64,000 nucleotides of DNA, from assembly GCF_004214935.1 (NCBI RefSeq), contig NZ_SFCC01000010.1, positions 1 through 64,000 on the forward strand. Reading direction: 5' to 3'. The notes under the pieces were generated by a model. The model was not told the DNA's origin, ran no database searches, and was given only the letters and a program-made list of their open reading frames with translations. This document shows positions 1 through 11,008 of this stretch, in pieces (positions within the stretch are counted from its first letter, which is position 1; every line of letters begins with the position of its first letter). A program made the translations under genes and the position numbers. This DNA comes from Amycolatopsis suaedae. GTDB lineage: Bacteria; Actinomycetota; Actinomycetes; Mycobacteriales; Pseudonocardiaceae.

Positions 1-74
1 CAACAACGGGCGTCAGTGGCTTTACGAGCCAAGCCCTCCACGATCTCCGTCCACACACATCATCACTGTGGCCT

Positions 75-1805
75 TCACGTGCTTTGGGCGTCCGGGAGCA
101 CGGCGGCGGGCGAGCGGGTGGGGTCCCAGGCCCGCATCAGGGAGGCGTAGCGGGGCGAGGTGGCCAGCAGCTCGTCGTGGGTGCCGAGCAGGGTGTCACC
201 GCCGTCCATCACCAGCACCCGGCGCGCCCGCAGCGCGGAGCTGAGCCGGTGCGCGATCACCACCAGCACGCCGCCCCGCTCGGCGAACGCCCGCTCGGCG
301 CGGGCCTCGGCGGCGGGGTCCAGGTTGGCCGTCGCCTCGTCGAGCACGACCACCCGTGCCCGGCCCGCGTACACCCTGGCCAGTGCCAGCAGTTGCGCCT
401 GCCCCGCGGACAGGCCCTCGGCCGCGTGGCCGATCGGCCCGTCCAGCCCGCCCAGGCGCTCGACCAGACCGCTCGCGCCGACCGCGTCGGCGGCGGCCAG
501 CAGGTCGGCGTCCGACGCGTCCGGGTTCACCAGCGCGAGGTTCTCCCGGACGGTGCCCGCGAAAACGTACGCCTCCTGCGGAATCAACGCCACCAGCTCG
601 TGCCGCAGCTCCTGCTCGGTGTCCCCGACCGGCACCCCGCCCAGCAGCACACTGCCCTGCCCCGGCCGCACCATGCCGGTCAGCAGGGCAGCCAATGTCG
701 ACTTGCCGATACCGGACGGGCCGACGACAGCGAGGTGGTCGCCCGGTTCGAGGTCCAGGTTCAGCCCGCGCACCACCGGTTCGGCGTGCTCGCCCCAGCC
801 GAACGTCAGCTCCCGCACGACGACGTTGGCGTTGACCGGACGGGCCGTTCCCGCCGGAACGGCCGGGTGGTCGACGGTCTCGGCGAGCCTGCGCAACGCC
901 ACCAGCAGCCGCAGCACCACGGTGCTCGCGGTCGCGGCCAGGCCCTGCAGCGCGGGCTGCAACGTCGACGCCAGGTAGACCAGCATCCCCAGCGCCGCAC
1001 CGGCCGTCAGCTCGCCCGCCGCGACCCGGCCCGGTGCCGCCAGCAGCACCAGAACCAGCGGCAGGAACCCGCCGACGGACACCACCAGCGTGCGCAGCGC
1101 CGCCGCGTTCGCCATCCGGGACGCCGCCGCGGCCTGGCCGTCGACGGCCTCGAAGACCCCCAGCGTCGCCACCCGCTCGGCACCACACGCGACGACGTCC
1201 CGCATGCCCGCGAGCACCGCACCAGCGGACTCGGCGGTCCGCTCGTCGGCCAGCGCGACGGCCCGCTGCCGCCGGGCCAGCGACGGCAGCAAGCCGCAGA
1301 ACAGCAGGATCGCCCCGGCGACCGGACCCGCGACCAGCCAGGCCAGCTCGCCCGCGACGGTGAACACCCCGGCCAGCGCGGCCACGGTCGTCACGATCAT
1401 CCCCCTGGCGCGCACGAGCAGCCCGGCGGTGGCGTCCCGCACCACTTCGACGTGCTGGGTGATGCGGGCGACGCCGCTGGCGTCGGGTGCGTGCCGGTGC
1501 GGGGTCGGGTCGCGCAGTACCCCGCCGACGACGGCGTCGACCAGCACGTCCCGCAACGGCTCCACCACCAGGCCGAGCTGACGCCAGATGAGCCGCGAGC
1601 CCAGCGCGCCGGCCACCGAGACGGCACCGAACACGGCCAGCCACCACAGCCCGGTCACCGGCGCCCCGGCGGCGAACCCGGTGTCGACGGCCTGCTCGAC
1701 CAGCCGCCCGGACAGGAACGCGGGCAGCGCCTCCAGCGCCGAACAGGCCACCAGCACCAGCCCGCCCCGCCACTGGGCGGCGAGCGCACGCCAGTACAGC
1801 CTCAC
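75..1805 (-). CDS. ramB: ABC exporter half-transporter, RamB/AmfA-like
   Basis: This is a half-size ABC exporter of about 576 residues, with an N-terminal membrane domain and a C-terminal ATPase. The ATPase shows Walker A GPSGIGKST, a signature-like LSAGQAQ, and Walker B VVVLDEATANLD with the catalytic Glu present. The GTG at 1803-1805 is preferred because it overlaps the stop of the upstream exporter gene (GTGA), implying translational coupling; an in-frame extension upstream lies inside that gene. It is the last gene of the lanthipeptide operon. By family knowledge RamA/RamB-type pairs export the mature SapB-like peptide across the membrane; no leader peptidase domain is visible in either half. 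Together the two halves probably form a heterodimer. Function in peptide export is inferred from context. Confidence 0.85.
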   Translation of the reverse strand: MRLYWRALAAQWRGGLVLVACSALEALPAFLSGRLVEQAVDTGFAAGAPVTGLWWLAVFGAVSVAGALGSRLIWRQLGLVVEPLRDVLVDAVVGGVLRDPTPHRHAPDASGVARITQHVEVVRDATAGLLVRARGMIVTTVAALAGVFTVAGELAWLVAGPVAGAILLFCGLLPSLARRQRAVALADERTAESAGAVLAGMRDVVACGAERVATLGVFEAVDGQAAAASRMANAAALRTLVVSVGGFLPLVLVLLAAPGRVAAGELTAGAALGMLVYLASTLQPALQGLAATASTVVLRLLVALRRLAETVDHPAVPAGTARPVNANVVVRELTFGWGEHAEPVVRGLNLDLEPGDHLAVVGPSGIGKSTLAALLTGMVRPGQGSVLLGGVPVGDTEQELRHELVALIPQEAYVFAGTVRENLALVNPDASDADLLAAADAVGASGLVERLGGLDGPIGHAAEGLSAGQAQLLALARVYAGRARVVVLDEATANLDPAAEARAERAFAERGGVLVVIAHRLSSALRARRVLVMDGGDTLLGTHDELLATSPRYASLMRAWDPTRSPAAVLPDAQST

Positions 1806-3466
1806 GACTCGTCCCCGGTGAAGACCGCGCGGTAGTCGCCGCGCTCCCACAGCACGTCGTGCGGTGCGACGGCCACCAGCCTGCCGCCATCCAGCCACGC
1901 CACCAGGTCCGCGCGGGCCGCCGTGGCCACCCGGTGCGTGACGACGACCCGGGTCCGGCCGGGCAGCGCGTGCGCGATGGCGTCCTCGACCCGTGCCTCG
2001 GTGACGGTGTCCAGGCTGGCCGTGGCGTCGTCCAGCAGCAGCACCTTGGGGCCGCGTACGAGTGCCCTGGCCAGGCCGAGCCGCTGCGCCTCCCCGCCGG
2101 ACAGCGGGGTCCGCGCGAGCGGCGTGCGGTAGCCGTCGGGCAGCCGGACGACGAGGTCGTCCACCTGCGCGGCGCGGCAGGCCGCGCGCACGGCCACCTC
2201 ACCGGCCCACGTTCCGTAGGCGACCGCGTCGGCGACGGTCGTGCCCAGCAGCGCGGGCCGTTCGAACGCGCAGCCGATCGCGTACCGCAGGGCCTCCGGC
2301 CGCATCCGCGCGATCGGCAGATCGTCGAGCAGGACCCGTCCACCGTCCGGCGTGACCAGCCCGCCCATGGTCTTGACCAGCACGGACTTCCCCGACCCCG
2401 ACGGCCCGACCACGGCGAGGAACGTCCCGCCGGGTACGGTGAGATCGACGCCGTCCAGTGCCCCGTCGACGGTGACCCCCCGCAGTTCCAGGTGTCCCGG
2501 CCCGGGCCGCAGCCGGGAGTGGCCCGCGTGCGGCGGCGGCTCGTCGAGCACCTCGGCGATGCGCTGCGCACACGAGCGGGCCCGCGCCAGCGTGGTCAGC
2601 ATCGGGATCTGGCCGACCAGGCCCATGCCGAGCGCGACGTACCCGAGCGCGGCGAGGACGTCGCCGACGCTGAGCCTGCCCGCCGCGACGCCGAACCCGG
2701 CGGCGGCGAGGACGGCCAGTTCGACGGCGGGCAGCAGCAACGCCGCCCGCCAGACCATGCGGGCCTGCGTCTGCCACATCCCGGCACCGGCACCGGCCAG
2801 TTCGGGCAGCGGGCGCAGTACGCGCCGGGTCTCCTGACCGGCCGTGCCGGTCGCGGCGATCGTGCGCAGGCCGCGGACGGCGTCCAGCAGCCGTGCGGCG
2901 ATCTCACCGGACACCCGCTGGTAGGTGAGCACGTCGTCGGCCGTGTGCCGCAGATGCGACCGGGCCAGCAGCATCGCCACCGGCACGCTGCCGAGGAACA
3001 CCAGCGCCAGCCGCCAGTCCAGGACGGCCAGCAGCACGATGGCACCGGTCGACAACGCGGTGGCCGTGACGAGCTGAAGAAGAACGGTGGTGACGCCGGA
3101 CGCGGTCGCGCAGTCGCCGGTGAGCCTGCTGACGGCGTCGCCGTCGGCGAACCGGGAACGCGTGCCGAGCGTGACGAGGTGCCGGGTGAGCCTGCGCCGC
3201 AGCCAGGCTCCCGCCGACGCGGTCAGGCGGGCGGTGACCAGCAGGACGAGGGCGTCGGCGCCGATGTCGGCCGCGCCGACGGCGAGCAGCCAGGCGACGG
3301 CGGGCCAGCTGGACTCACCCGCGACGGCCCGGTCGACGGCGTCGGCGAGGGCTCCGGGCAGTAGGAGCCCGGCCGCGACGCCGATCAGCGCGGCGGTGAC
3401 GATCAACGTGAGCCGGGGGCGGTCCCGGAAGGCGACCGCCGCGAGCAGCCGGTCACCTCGGCGCAT
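1802..3466 (-). CDS. ramA: ABC exporter half-transporter, RamA/AmfB-like
   Basis: This half-size ABC exporter has 554 residues. The membrane domain occupies about residues 1-310. The ATPase has Walker A GPSGSGKSV, signature LSGGEAQRLGLARA and Walker B VLLLDDATASLD. The residue after the Walker B Asp is Asp rather than the usual Glu, the kind of degenerate site expected in one half of a heterodimeric exporter; the partner gene downstream keeps the Glu. The ATG start has an upstream GA-rich site (aaagggcgg). It lies about 140 bases downstream of the precursor peptide gene, with a hairpin in between. Role: export of the SapB-like lanthipeptide, inferred from operon order (synthetase, precursor, transporter, transporter), which matches ramCSAB/amfTSBA. 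Confidence 0.85.
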   Translation of the reverse strand: MRRGDRLLAAVAFRDRPRLTLIVTAALIGVAAGLLLPGALADAVDRAVAGESSWPAVAWLLAVGAADIGADALVLLVTARLTASAGAWLRRRLTRHLVTLGTRSRFADGDAVSRLTGDCATASGVTTVLLQLVTATALSTGAIVLLAVLDWRLALVFLGSVPVAMLLARSHLRHTADDVLTYQRVSGEIAARLLDAVRGLRTIAATGTAGQETRRVLRPLPELAGAGAGMWQTQARMVWRAALLLPAVELAVLAAAGFGVAAGRLSVGDVLAALGYVALGMGLVGQIPMLTTLARARSCAQRIAEVLDEPPPHAGHSRLRPGPGHLELRGVTVDGALDGVDLTVPGGTFLAVVGPSGSGKSVLVKTMGGLVTPDGGRVLLDDLPIARMRPEALRYAIGCAFERPALLGTTVADAVAYGTWAGEVAVRAACRAAQVDDLVVRLPDGYRTPLARTPLSGGEAQRLGLARALVRGPKVLLLDDATASLDTVTEARVEDAIAHALPGRTRVVVTHRVATAARADLVAWLDGGRLVAVAPHDVLWERGDYRAVFTGDES

Positions 3467-3544
3467 ACCGCCGCCCTTTCGTAGAAATCAGGTTGCAGAT
3501 GGCGCAATCAGCCCCACTTGTGGGTGATCGTGGCCCATGATGAA

Positions 3545-3585
3545 GGCGCGGGAGCGGCGCACTTGGCCTGTGCCGCTCCCGCGCC
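3545..3585 (-). terminator. GC-rich hairpin between precursor and exporter genes
   Basis: Positions 3545-3557 (ggcgcgggagcgg) and 3573-3585 (ccgctcccgcgcc) are perfect 13-base inverted arms around a 15-base loop. The hairpin lies between the lanthipeptide precursor stop (3608) and the first exporter gene. It has no U-tract. It probably acts as a partial terminator or mRNA stabiliser so that precursor transcript exceeds transporter transcript; that role is inferred. Confidence 0.7.
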
Positions 3586-3607
3586 GTCTGTCACCTACCC
3601 CGAAGGA

Positions 3608-3751
3608 TCAGTGGCAGGTCAGCAGCGAGATGGTGCTGTTGTTGCAGGAGGCCAGCAGGCTCAGGTTGCTGCCGTGGCCGCCGCCGCTGCCGCCGCCGAA
3701 CTGGGCGCCCTCGGTGTCCTCCATAGCCTGCAGGTCCAGAACGAGCTCCAT
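3608..3751 (-). CDS. ramS: Class III lanthipeptide precursor (SapB/AmfS-like)
   Basis: This short gene encodes 47 residues: MELVLDLQAMEDTEGA, then a Gly-rich linker, then a Ser/Cys-rich tail. The leader contains the LDLQ-x-ME element typical of class III leaders that LanKC enzymes recognise. The predicted core, residues 28-47, begins SNLSLLASC and ends STISLLTCH. It holds two Ser-x2-Ser-x3/4-Cys units (S28/S31/C36 and S39/S42/C46), the pattern from which labionin or lanthionine rings form; SapB and AmfS have the same two-unit design. The first unit has four rather than three residues before Cys. The gene sits 21 bases after the synthetase gene. By analogy the product is an extracellular surfactant helping aerial growth. 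Cleavage after Gly27 is a guess. Confidence 0.9.
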   Translation of the reverse strand: MELVLDLQAMEDTEGAQFGGGSGGGHGSNLSLLASCNNSTISLLTCH

Positions 3752-3772
3752 GGTGGATCCTTTCGTCGGTTT

Positions 3773-6337
3773 TCACTCCCCCGGCCGACTCGGCCGGAAG
3801 TCTTGGGTACGGCCGAGAAACGGCAGCACCGCTCCATGGCCGTCGAGGACGGCGGCGAGTGCGAGCAGCACGCCGGCGCCGCCGGTGTTGAGGTCCATCG
3901 ACAACCGCAGCAACTGGTTGCCGGGGAAGGCAACGCCGCCGCGGTAGGGCAACGCGTACCAGGCGAACCGGGACAGGTGCCGCGCGATGACACCGTCCAG
4001 TTCCGGGTCCGGCTGCCTGCGGCCCGCCGCGGCCAGCGCGGCCATCAGCCCGGCCCTGCCGAACATCAGCCCGGGGTGGATGACGAACTCGCCGCGGCAC
4101 GCCAGCAACAGGTCCGGCAGCCGGCCGGCAGGCGGCCGGTGAACGGCGAGTTCCTCGGCCACCAGCGCGATCCCGGCACTGCCGATGCCGACGTAGGGCA
4201 GCGTGCGGGCGTCACCGTCGCGGACCTGCAACGAGCCGTCGTCGGTGGTCGCGCACTCGGCCAGGTCGCGGTCGAGCGCGGCGGCCGCGTGGTCGAGCCA
4301 GGTCTCGTCGCCGGTGCGTTCGAAGAGCCGGGTGAACAGCAACGCGGGCCCCGACCAGCCACTGAGCAGCCCCGCCCTGCCGAACTTGCCCGGCGGTTCA
4401 GCGTCCGGCAGCGCACCGGCCAGCCGCTCGCCGAGGTGGACGGCCTTGTCCAGGTGCGCCCGGTCGTCCCGGGTGGCGGCGAAGTGCAGGTGGTTCAGAC
4501 CGATGCCGGCCAGCCCGCCCTCCAGGTTGTGGTCGGTGGTCTTGCGGACGAGCCCCTCCGCCGCCGCCAGCAGCTCGTCGGCGAGGTCGTGGTGCCCGAA
4601 GTTCTCCAGTACGTAGGCGATGCCGTGGGCACCGTCGTAGAACCCCGGTCGCACCGGCGGCGTGCGGCGCACGGCGTCGATCAGCCACCGCTCGTGTTCC
4701 GGGTACCGGCTTGCCTCGGTCCTGTGCAACGCGTGCAGCACGCCCGCCGCGCCGTAGCCGAAGCACAGCCCGCCGACCTCGAACTGCTGGATGTCACCGG
4801 GAAACAGCCGGTCGGTGCGTTCGGGGGTCGCGCTGGCGAGGATGGCCTCGGCGATCGACTTGCGGACCGCCTGCCAGTCCGGCTCGGCCTGGTCCAGCTC
4901 GGTGGTGGCCGGCTCGTGCCGGACGTCGCCCCGGGGAGCCAGCTCGGCGCGGATGGCGTCGCCGAAGCCGCTGGGCAGCGGGAATCGCTCGGTGACGAAG
5001 TCCACCAGCGAGTCCAGCTTGGCGGGAGCCAGCTCCAGCAATGTGTTGAGCGGCAGGAACAACCACAGCTTCAGGGCGGCGAGTGCGTAGGTGTCGACCT
5101 CGGTGCCGGTGCGGTCGCGGGGTGCGCGGAACCCCGGCGCGCCCAGCGCCGGCCTGCCGCCGGTGGCGGCGTCGAAGGCCAGCTCGAAGTCGATGAGCGC
5201 GGGCTGGTCCTCGTCGTCGACGAGGATGTTCAGCGCGTGCAGGTCGCCGAACACCACACCACGCTCGTGGACCTGCCGCACCAGCAGCTCGATGCGGTCC
5301 AGCAACGCCAGTGTCCGCCTGGCGTAGGCGGCGAGATCCTCGTCGGACGCCTCCCGCCTGGTCAGCGGGTAGTGCCGGGACAGCCAGGAGCCCAGCGGCT
5401 TGCCCGGCAGGTACCGCATGGCGAGGAAGTGGTGCTCCCACACGGTGAACCGGTCGTAGACCTCCGGAATGCCGGCGATCCCGGCCAGCCGTTCGAGGAT
5501 CTCGTGCTCACGGCGTAGCCGCTCGACGGCGTCGACCAGGTCGCGGTCCAGACCAGCGTGTGGCCGCGCCTCCTTGAGGACCAGCTCGTGGTCGTCGGCG
5601 AGGCGGTTGGCGAGGTAGACGCCACCGCCGTTGGAGAAGTGCAGCGACCGCGTCACGCGGTAGGGGAACTGCGCGGGGTCGCCGGACTTGCGGGCGGCGA
5701 CATGCGGCTCGAGGAATGTGGGTAATTCGACCCACGCGGGGTAGGAAAAGGCCGGGCCACGCTTGTCCGGTACGAGCGTGCCATCCGGTTTGCGGATGGC
5801 CAGTACCCGCGTTCCGTCGGACTCGACCCACTGTTCGGCGAATCCGCCATACCTGACGAAGAGTGGACCGGCACCGTAGCGAAGATCACTCAGAATGTAG
5901 GGTCCGGCCTGACCGGACAACTCGGCGGAAAGGTCCGCAAGGGCTCGTTGCAAACCGTCCTCGTCCGCCGGATAAATGGTGATCAGTTTTCCACTTCCGT
6001 CCCGCGGCGCGTATTTCGAATTGCGAGCCAGCAGGATGCCACGCGTGCGCAGGTGCTTGTAGGCGACACCCTGCTCGACGCAGTACCGGTGCACGGTAGC
6101 CAGCACGTGCACGGCATTGTCCATTGTCGCGGAAATGTGGATCTTCCAGCCCTGAGCAGGTAGCGAACCCGCCGCGCCGACCGGCTGCAGAGAACGCCAG
6201 ATTCCACGCTCGGACTCGACCCAGCCGGCGGGCAGCGGAAGTGCCGACGCGAAATCCTCCTCGGCTGTGCCGGCGTTGCGCTGCTCGTCGAAGAACAACG
6301 GGTCCGCGAAGCAGAATGCTTCATACCGGAGATCCAT
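3773..6337 (-). CDS. ramC: Class III lanthionine synthetase LanKC (RamC/AmfT-like)
   Basis: This synthetase of 854 residues phosphorylates, dehydrates and cyclises the precursor peptide. The N-terminal lyase-like part begins MDLRYEAFCFADPLFFDE, characteristic of RamC-type enzymes. A Ser/Thr-kinase-like domain, roughly residues 215-480, shows the catalytic-loop variant VVFGDLHALNIL and the metal-binding segment LIDFELAF. The C-terminal LanC-like domain has FYDGAHGIAYV, LLSGWSGPAL and HPGLMFGRAG but no WCxG or CHG zinc ligands, as expected for class III cyclases. ATG at 6335-6337 is preferred over an upstream in-frame TTG because AGGAAGG sits five bases before it. It is the first gene of the operon. 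No RamR-type response regulator is adjacent in the window. Confidence 0.93.
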   Translation of the reverse strand: MDLRYEAFCFADPLFFDEQRNAGTAEEDFASALPLPAGWVESERGIWRSLQPVGAAGSLPAQGWKIHISATMDNAVHVLATVHRYCVEQGVAYKHLRTRGILLARNSKYAPRDGSGKLITIYPADEDGLQRALADLSAELSGQAGPYILSDLRYGAGPLFVRYGGFAEQWVESDGTRVLAIRKPDGTLVPDKRGPAFSYPAWVELPTFLEPHVAARKSGDPAQFPYRVTRSLHFSNGGGVYLANRLADDHELVLKEARPHAGLDRDLVDAVERLRREHEILERLAGIAGIPEVYDRFTVWEHHFLAMRYLPGKPLGSWLSRHYPLTRREASDEDLAAYARRTLALLDRIELLVRQVHERGVVFGDLHALNILVDDEDQPALIDFELAFDAATGGRPALGAPGFRAPRDRTGTEVDTYALAALKLWLFLPLNTLLELAPAKLDSLVDFVTERFPLPSGFGDAIRAELAPRGDVRHEPATTELDQAEPDWQAVRKSIAEAILASATPERTDRLFPGDIQQFEVGGLCFGYGAAGVLHALHRTEASRYPEHERWLIDAVRRTPPVRPGFYDGAHGIAYVLENFGHHDLADELLAAAEGLVRKTTDHNLEGGLAGIGLNHLHFAATRDDRAHLDKAVHLGERLAGALPDAEPPGKFGRAGLLSGWSGPALLFTRLFERTGDETWLDHAAAALDRDLAECATTDDGSLQVRDGDARTLPYVGIGSAGIALVAEELAVHRPPAGRLPDLLLACRGEFVIHPGLMFGRAGLMAALAAAGRRQPDPELDGVIARHLSRFAWYALPYRGGVAFPGNQLLRLSMDLNTGGAGVLLALAAVLDGHGAVLPFLGRTQDFRPSRPGE

Positions 6338-6495
6338 CGGACCCTTCCTGGTCAAAATTCACTACGCGGGGTGCCGCAATATTCCCCCATGTCGGACGGC
6401 CGTGAGCCAATCCGCCATTTCAGCGGTTTGCCAGGTCCGACGGAGGTCACTGATCGGTAATACCGGGCGGTAGGGAAACGCAGCGTGTAGGACCA

Positions 6496-6512
6496 TCACC
6501 CGCATTTCACCC
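6496..6512. promoter_or_regulatory. Direct repeat TCACCC x2 upstream of ramC-like gene
   Basis: TCACCC occurs at 6496-6501 and 6507-6512, exactly 11 bases apart, about 160 bases upstream of the LanKC start. The spacing of one helical turn suits cooperative binding by a response regulator. RamR/AmfR regulators in Streptomyces are, as I recall, described as binding similar direct repeats in ram/amf promoters; that match was not verified here. Confidence 0.4.
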
Positions 6513-6561
6513 AGTCGGAGTGTAACGCCGACTGGCAAGCGGAAACTGCCTGGTAGGGCCT

Positions 6562-6581
6562 GTTAACGCAGACGCATTAAC
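6562..6581. promoter_or_regulatory. Inverted repeat GTTAACGC-N4-GCATTAAC
   Basis: Arms at 6562-6569 and 6574-6581 match at seven of eight positions. The element lies in the AT-richer 360-base divergent region between the LanKC gene and the serine hydrolase gene (about 130 bases before the latter). It is a candidate operator for either gene. The protein that binds it is unknown. Confidence 0.35.
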
Positions 6582-6696
6582 TCATTCTAACGAGATCATC
6601 GTCGAGTGTGGACCATCTTGTACAATCGTCAATAAGACTGTCCATTTTAGAGATACCATTGTTGCCACCCGATCGTGGTTCGATCATGCTCGGGTG

Positions 6697-7797
6697 ATGA
6701 CCGACGGACTCTCCAGCCGTAAGCTGTCCGCCCTCGATTCGGTGCTGAACACGGAGGTCGAGCGAGGCGGTCTGCCCGGTGCCGTCCTCGCCGTCGCCCA
6801 CCACGGCAAGCTCGCCCACCTGCGGGCCTACGGTTACCGCGACCCGGCGGCAGGCGTGCCGATGACCGAGGACACCCTGTTCTGGCTCGCGTCGATGAGC
6901 AAACCGGTCACCACCGCCGGCGCCCTGCTGCTGCACGAACAGGGGTTGCTGCCGCTGGGCACACCGGTCGGCGAACTCCTGCCGCCACTGGCCGACCGGG
7001 TGGTCGGCGAGCGGCGGGAGCCCGCCATCCGGCAGCCGACCGTGCTCGACCTGCTGCGGCACACGTCCGGCATGGTCGAGGGAATGCTCGGGTCGACGCC
7101 GGTGCACCAGCTCTACACCGAGGCGTTCGGCAACGGCATGACCTCCTACACCGGCGCGGAGTTCGTCGAGCGGCTCGCTCCGCTGCCGTTGCTGCACCAG
7201 CCGGGCGAGCGCTGGCACTACGGCTGGGGACTCGACCTGACCGGCCTGGTCATCGAGGCCGTGACCGGCCAGCGGCTCGGCGACTACCTGGCACAGCGGT
7301 TGTTCACGCCGCTGGGCATGACCGACACCGGCTTCGGCGTGCCCGGCGGCGACGCGCACCGGTACGCGCGGGCGCTGCCCGGCCACTGGATGCCGGACCT
7401 GTCCATCGCGCGGTTCGACTCGGGTGGCGCGGGACTGGTCGGGACGGCGAGCGACTACCTGCGGTTCGCCCAGCTGCTGCTGGACGGCGGCGGCGAGCTG
7501 CTCGGCCGCAAGACCGTCGAGCACATGCTCACCGACCGGCTCGACCCGGGCACCGACCTCACCAGCCTGGCGGCCATGGAACCGGCCAGCGGTTTCGGGC
7601 TGGGCGTCGCGGTACGTCGCGGCAGCGGTGGCGCGACGACCGCGGGCTCACCCGGCGAGGTCACCTGGCCCGGCGTCAGCGGGACGTACTGGTGGGCCGA
7701 CCCGGTCGAGCGGCTGGCCGTGGTGTTCATGGCACACGCACCGGCCCGCCGCTACCACCCGCTGATCCGCACCCTGGTGCTGTCGGCCCTGCGCTGA
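6697..7797 (+). CDS. Beta-lactamase-fold serine hydrolase
   Basis: This 366-residue protein belongs to the class C beta-lactamase/EstB/penicillin-binding-protein-like hydrolases. The nucleophile motif S-x-x-K is visible as SMSK (Ser66-Lys69), followed by a tyrosine-containing HYGWGLD segment in the position of the family's YxN element. No signal peptide is evident, so it is probably cytosolic and more likely an esterase or peptidase than an antibiotic-degrading beta-lactamase. A GTG immediately precedes the ATG at 6697; ATG is chosen, with no strong ribosome site. It is divergent from the lanthipeptide operon and convergent with the UvrA-like gene (3 bases apart). Substrate unknown. Confidence 0.8.
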   Translation: MTDGLSSRKLSALDSVLNTEVERGGLPGAVLAVAHHGKLAHLRAYGYRDPAAGVPMTEDTLFWLASMSKPVTTAGALLLHEQGLLPLGTPVGELLPPLADRVVGERREPAIRQPTVLDLLRHTSGMVEGMLGSTPVHQLYTEAFGNGMTSYTGAEFVERLAPLPLLHQPGERWHYGWGLDLTGLVIEAVTGQRLGDYLAQRLFTPLGMTDTGFGVPGGDAHRYARALPGHWMPDLSIARFDSGGAGLVGTASDYLRFAQLLLDGGGELLGRKTVEHMLTDRLDPGTDLTSLAAMEPASGFGLGVAVRRGSGGATTAGSPGEVTWPGVSGTYWWADPVERLAVVFMAHAPARRYHPLIRTLVLSALR

Positions 7798-7800
7798 GCC

Positions 7801-10068
<2,268 letters not shown>

Positions 10069-10098
10069 GCGGGATTGCTCCTCGGGGATTGCTACGCT

Positions 10099-10142
10099 TT
10101 ACAACGTAAGGAATCGGCGAACCAGATTACTTTACACTGTAA
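10099..10142. promoter_or_regulatory. Paired TetR operators TTACAnnGTAA-type
   Basis: TTACAACGTAA (10099-10109) and TTACACTGTAA (10132-10142) are palindromic sites whose centres are 33 bases apart, about three helical turns. The second is a perfect inverted repeat, the first has one mismatch. They fill the divergent promoter region between the UvrA-like gene and the TetR gene; the second abuts the ribosome-binding site of the TetR gene, which suggests autoregulation. Confidence 0.7.
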
Positions 10143-10153
10143 GGAGATGCAAG

Positions 10154-10939
10154 GTGGTCGTCTTCGCCGGGCAGGGAGACGCCCGCCGGTCGCTGTCGCT
10201 GCTGTGGGGAACGGAGCCGGCCGAGCAGACCCGGCCGGGTCCGAAGCCGGCACTGACCGCGGAGACGATCGCGGCGGCCGCCATCGAGCTGGCCGATGAG
10301 AAGGGCATGGCGGCGCTGTCGATGCGGGCCGTCGGCGAGCGGCTCGGGCGGACGGCGATGGCGCTGTACACCTACGTGCCAGGCAAGAGCGAGCTGATCG
10401 ACCTCATGTACGACCGCGCGCACGCGGAGCTGTCGGGCGACTACCCGGCCGACGACGGCTGGCGGGGTGCGGTGACGGCCTGGGCCGAGGACCTGTGGCG
10501 GTTCTACCAGCGTCACCCCTGGCTGCTGCAGGTCTCGCAGGTGCGGCCGGTGCAGGGCCCGCACGAGTTCGCGGTCCTGGAGAAGCTGCTGACCATTTTG
10601 GACACCAGCGGGCTGAGCGCCGCGGTGCTGCGGCGGGTGGTCGGCACGCTGTTCCACTTCGTGCGCGGCGCGGCGCAGACCGTCGCCGAAGCACGGCTGG
10701 CGGCCCGCAGCACCGGGGTGTCCAACGACGACTGGTGGCACTCCCGCGCCGCGGTGATGGCCGAGGTCGTGCCGGACTTCGCCGAGCGCTTCCCCACCCT
10801 GGTCCGCCTCGGCCGCGACGACACGTTCCAGCTCGACCCCGGCCGCCCCTACCTGGAGCAGCAGGCGGAGGAGACCTTCGCGGTCGGCCTGACCGTCCTG
10901 CTGGACGGCATCGAGTCCGCGGTCGCCCGGAGTTCGTGA
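10154..10939 (+). CDS. TetR/AcrR family repressor next to UvrA-like gene
   Basis: A TetR-family repressor of about 261 residues. The start is taken as GTG 10154, because AAGGAG lies seven bases upstream; the reading frame remains open further upstream through the operators, which argues against earlier starts. The helix-turn-helix lies around LSMRAVGERLGRTAMALYTYVPGKSEL. The C-terminal ligand domain (WRGAVTAWAEDLWRFYQRHPWLL...) resembles TetR_C regions of antibiotic-efflux repressors. It likely represses the divergent UvrA-like gene and itself through the two TTACA-type operators. The ligand is unknown, plausibly a DNA-binding drug. Confidence 0.85.
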   Translation: MVVFAGQGDARRSLSLLWGTEPAEQTRPGPKPALTAETIAAAAIELADEKGMAALSMRAVGERLGRTAMALYTYVPGKSELIDLMYDRAHAELSGDYPADDGWRGAVTAWAEDLWRFYQRHPWLLQVSQVRPVQGPHEFAVLEKLLTILDTSGLSAAVLRRVVGTLFHFVRGAAQTVAEARLAARSTGVSNDDWWHSRAAVMAEVVPDFAERFPTLVRLGRDDTFQLDPGRPYLEQQAEETFAVGLTVLLDGIESAVARSS

Positions 10940-11008
10940 CGCCGACATGCCGTGAAGGGGCGTCGGGGTCCCGGCAAGGTCCGGGGCTGGTGACCGTGCG
11001 CGAGCGTG

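Noticed and set aside
84..1835. 583-residue plus-strand frame over the exporter gene
   Set aside because: Shadow frame with Gln/Arg/Gly bias and no domain; the minus strand carries clear ABC motifs.
6338..6355. Upstream TTG start of the LanKC gene
   Set aside because: The RBS AGGAAGG lies between the TTG and ATG 6337, and the family begins at the ATG sequence.
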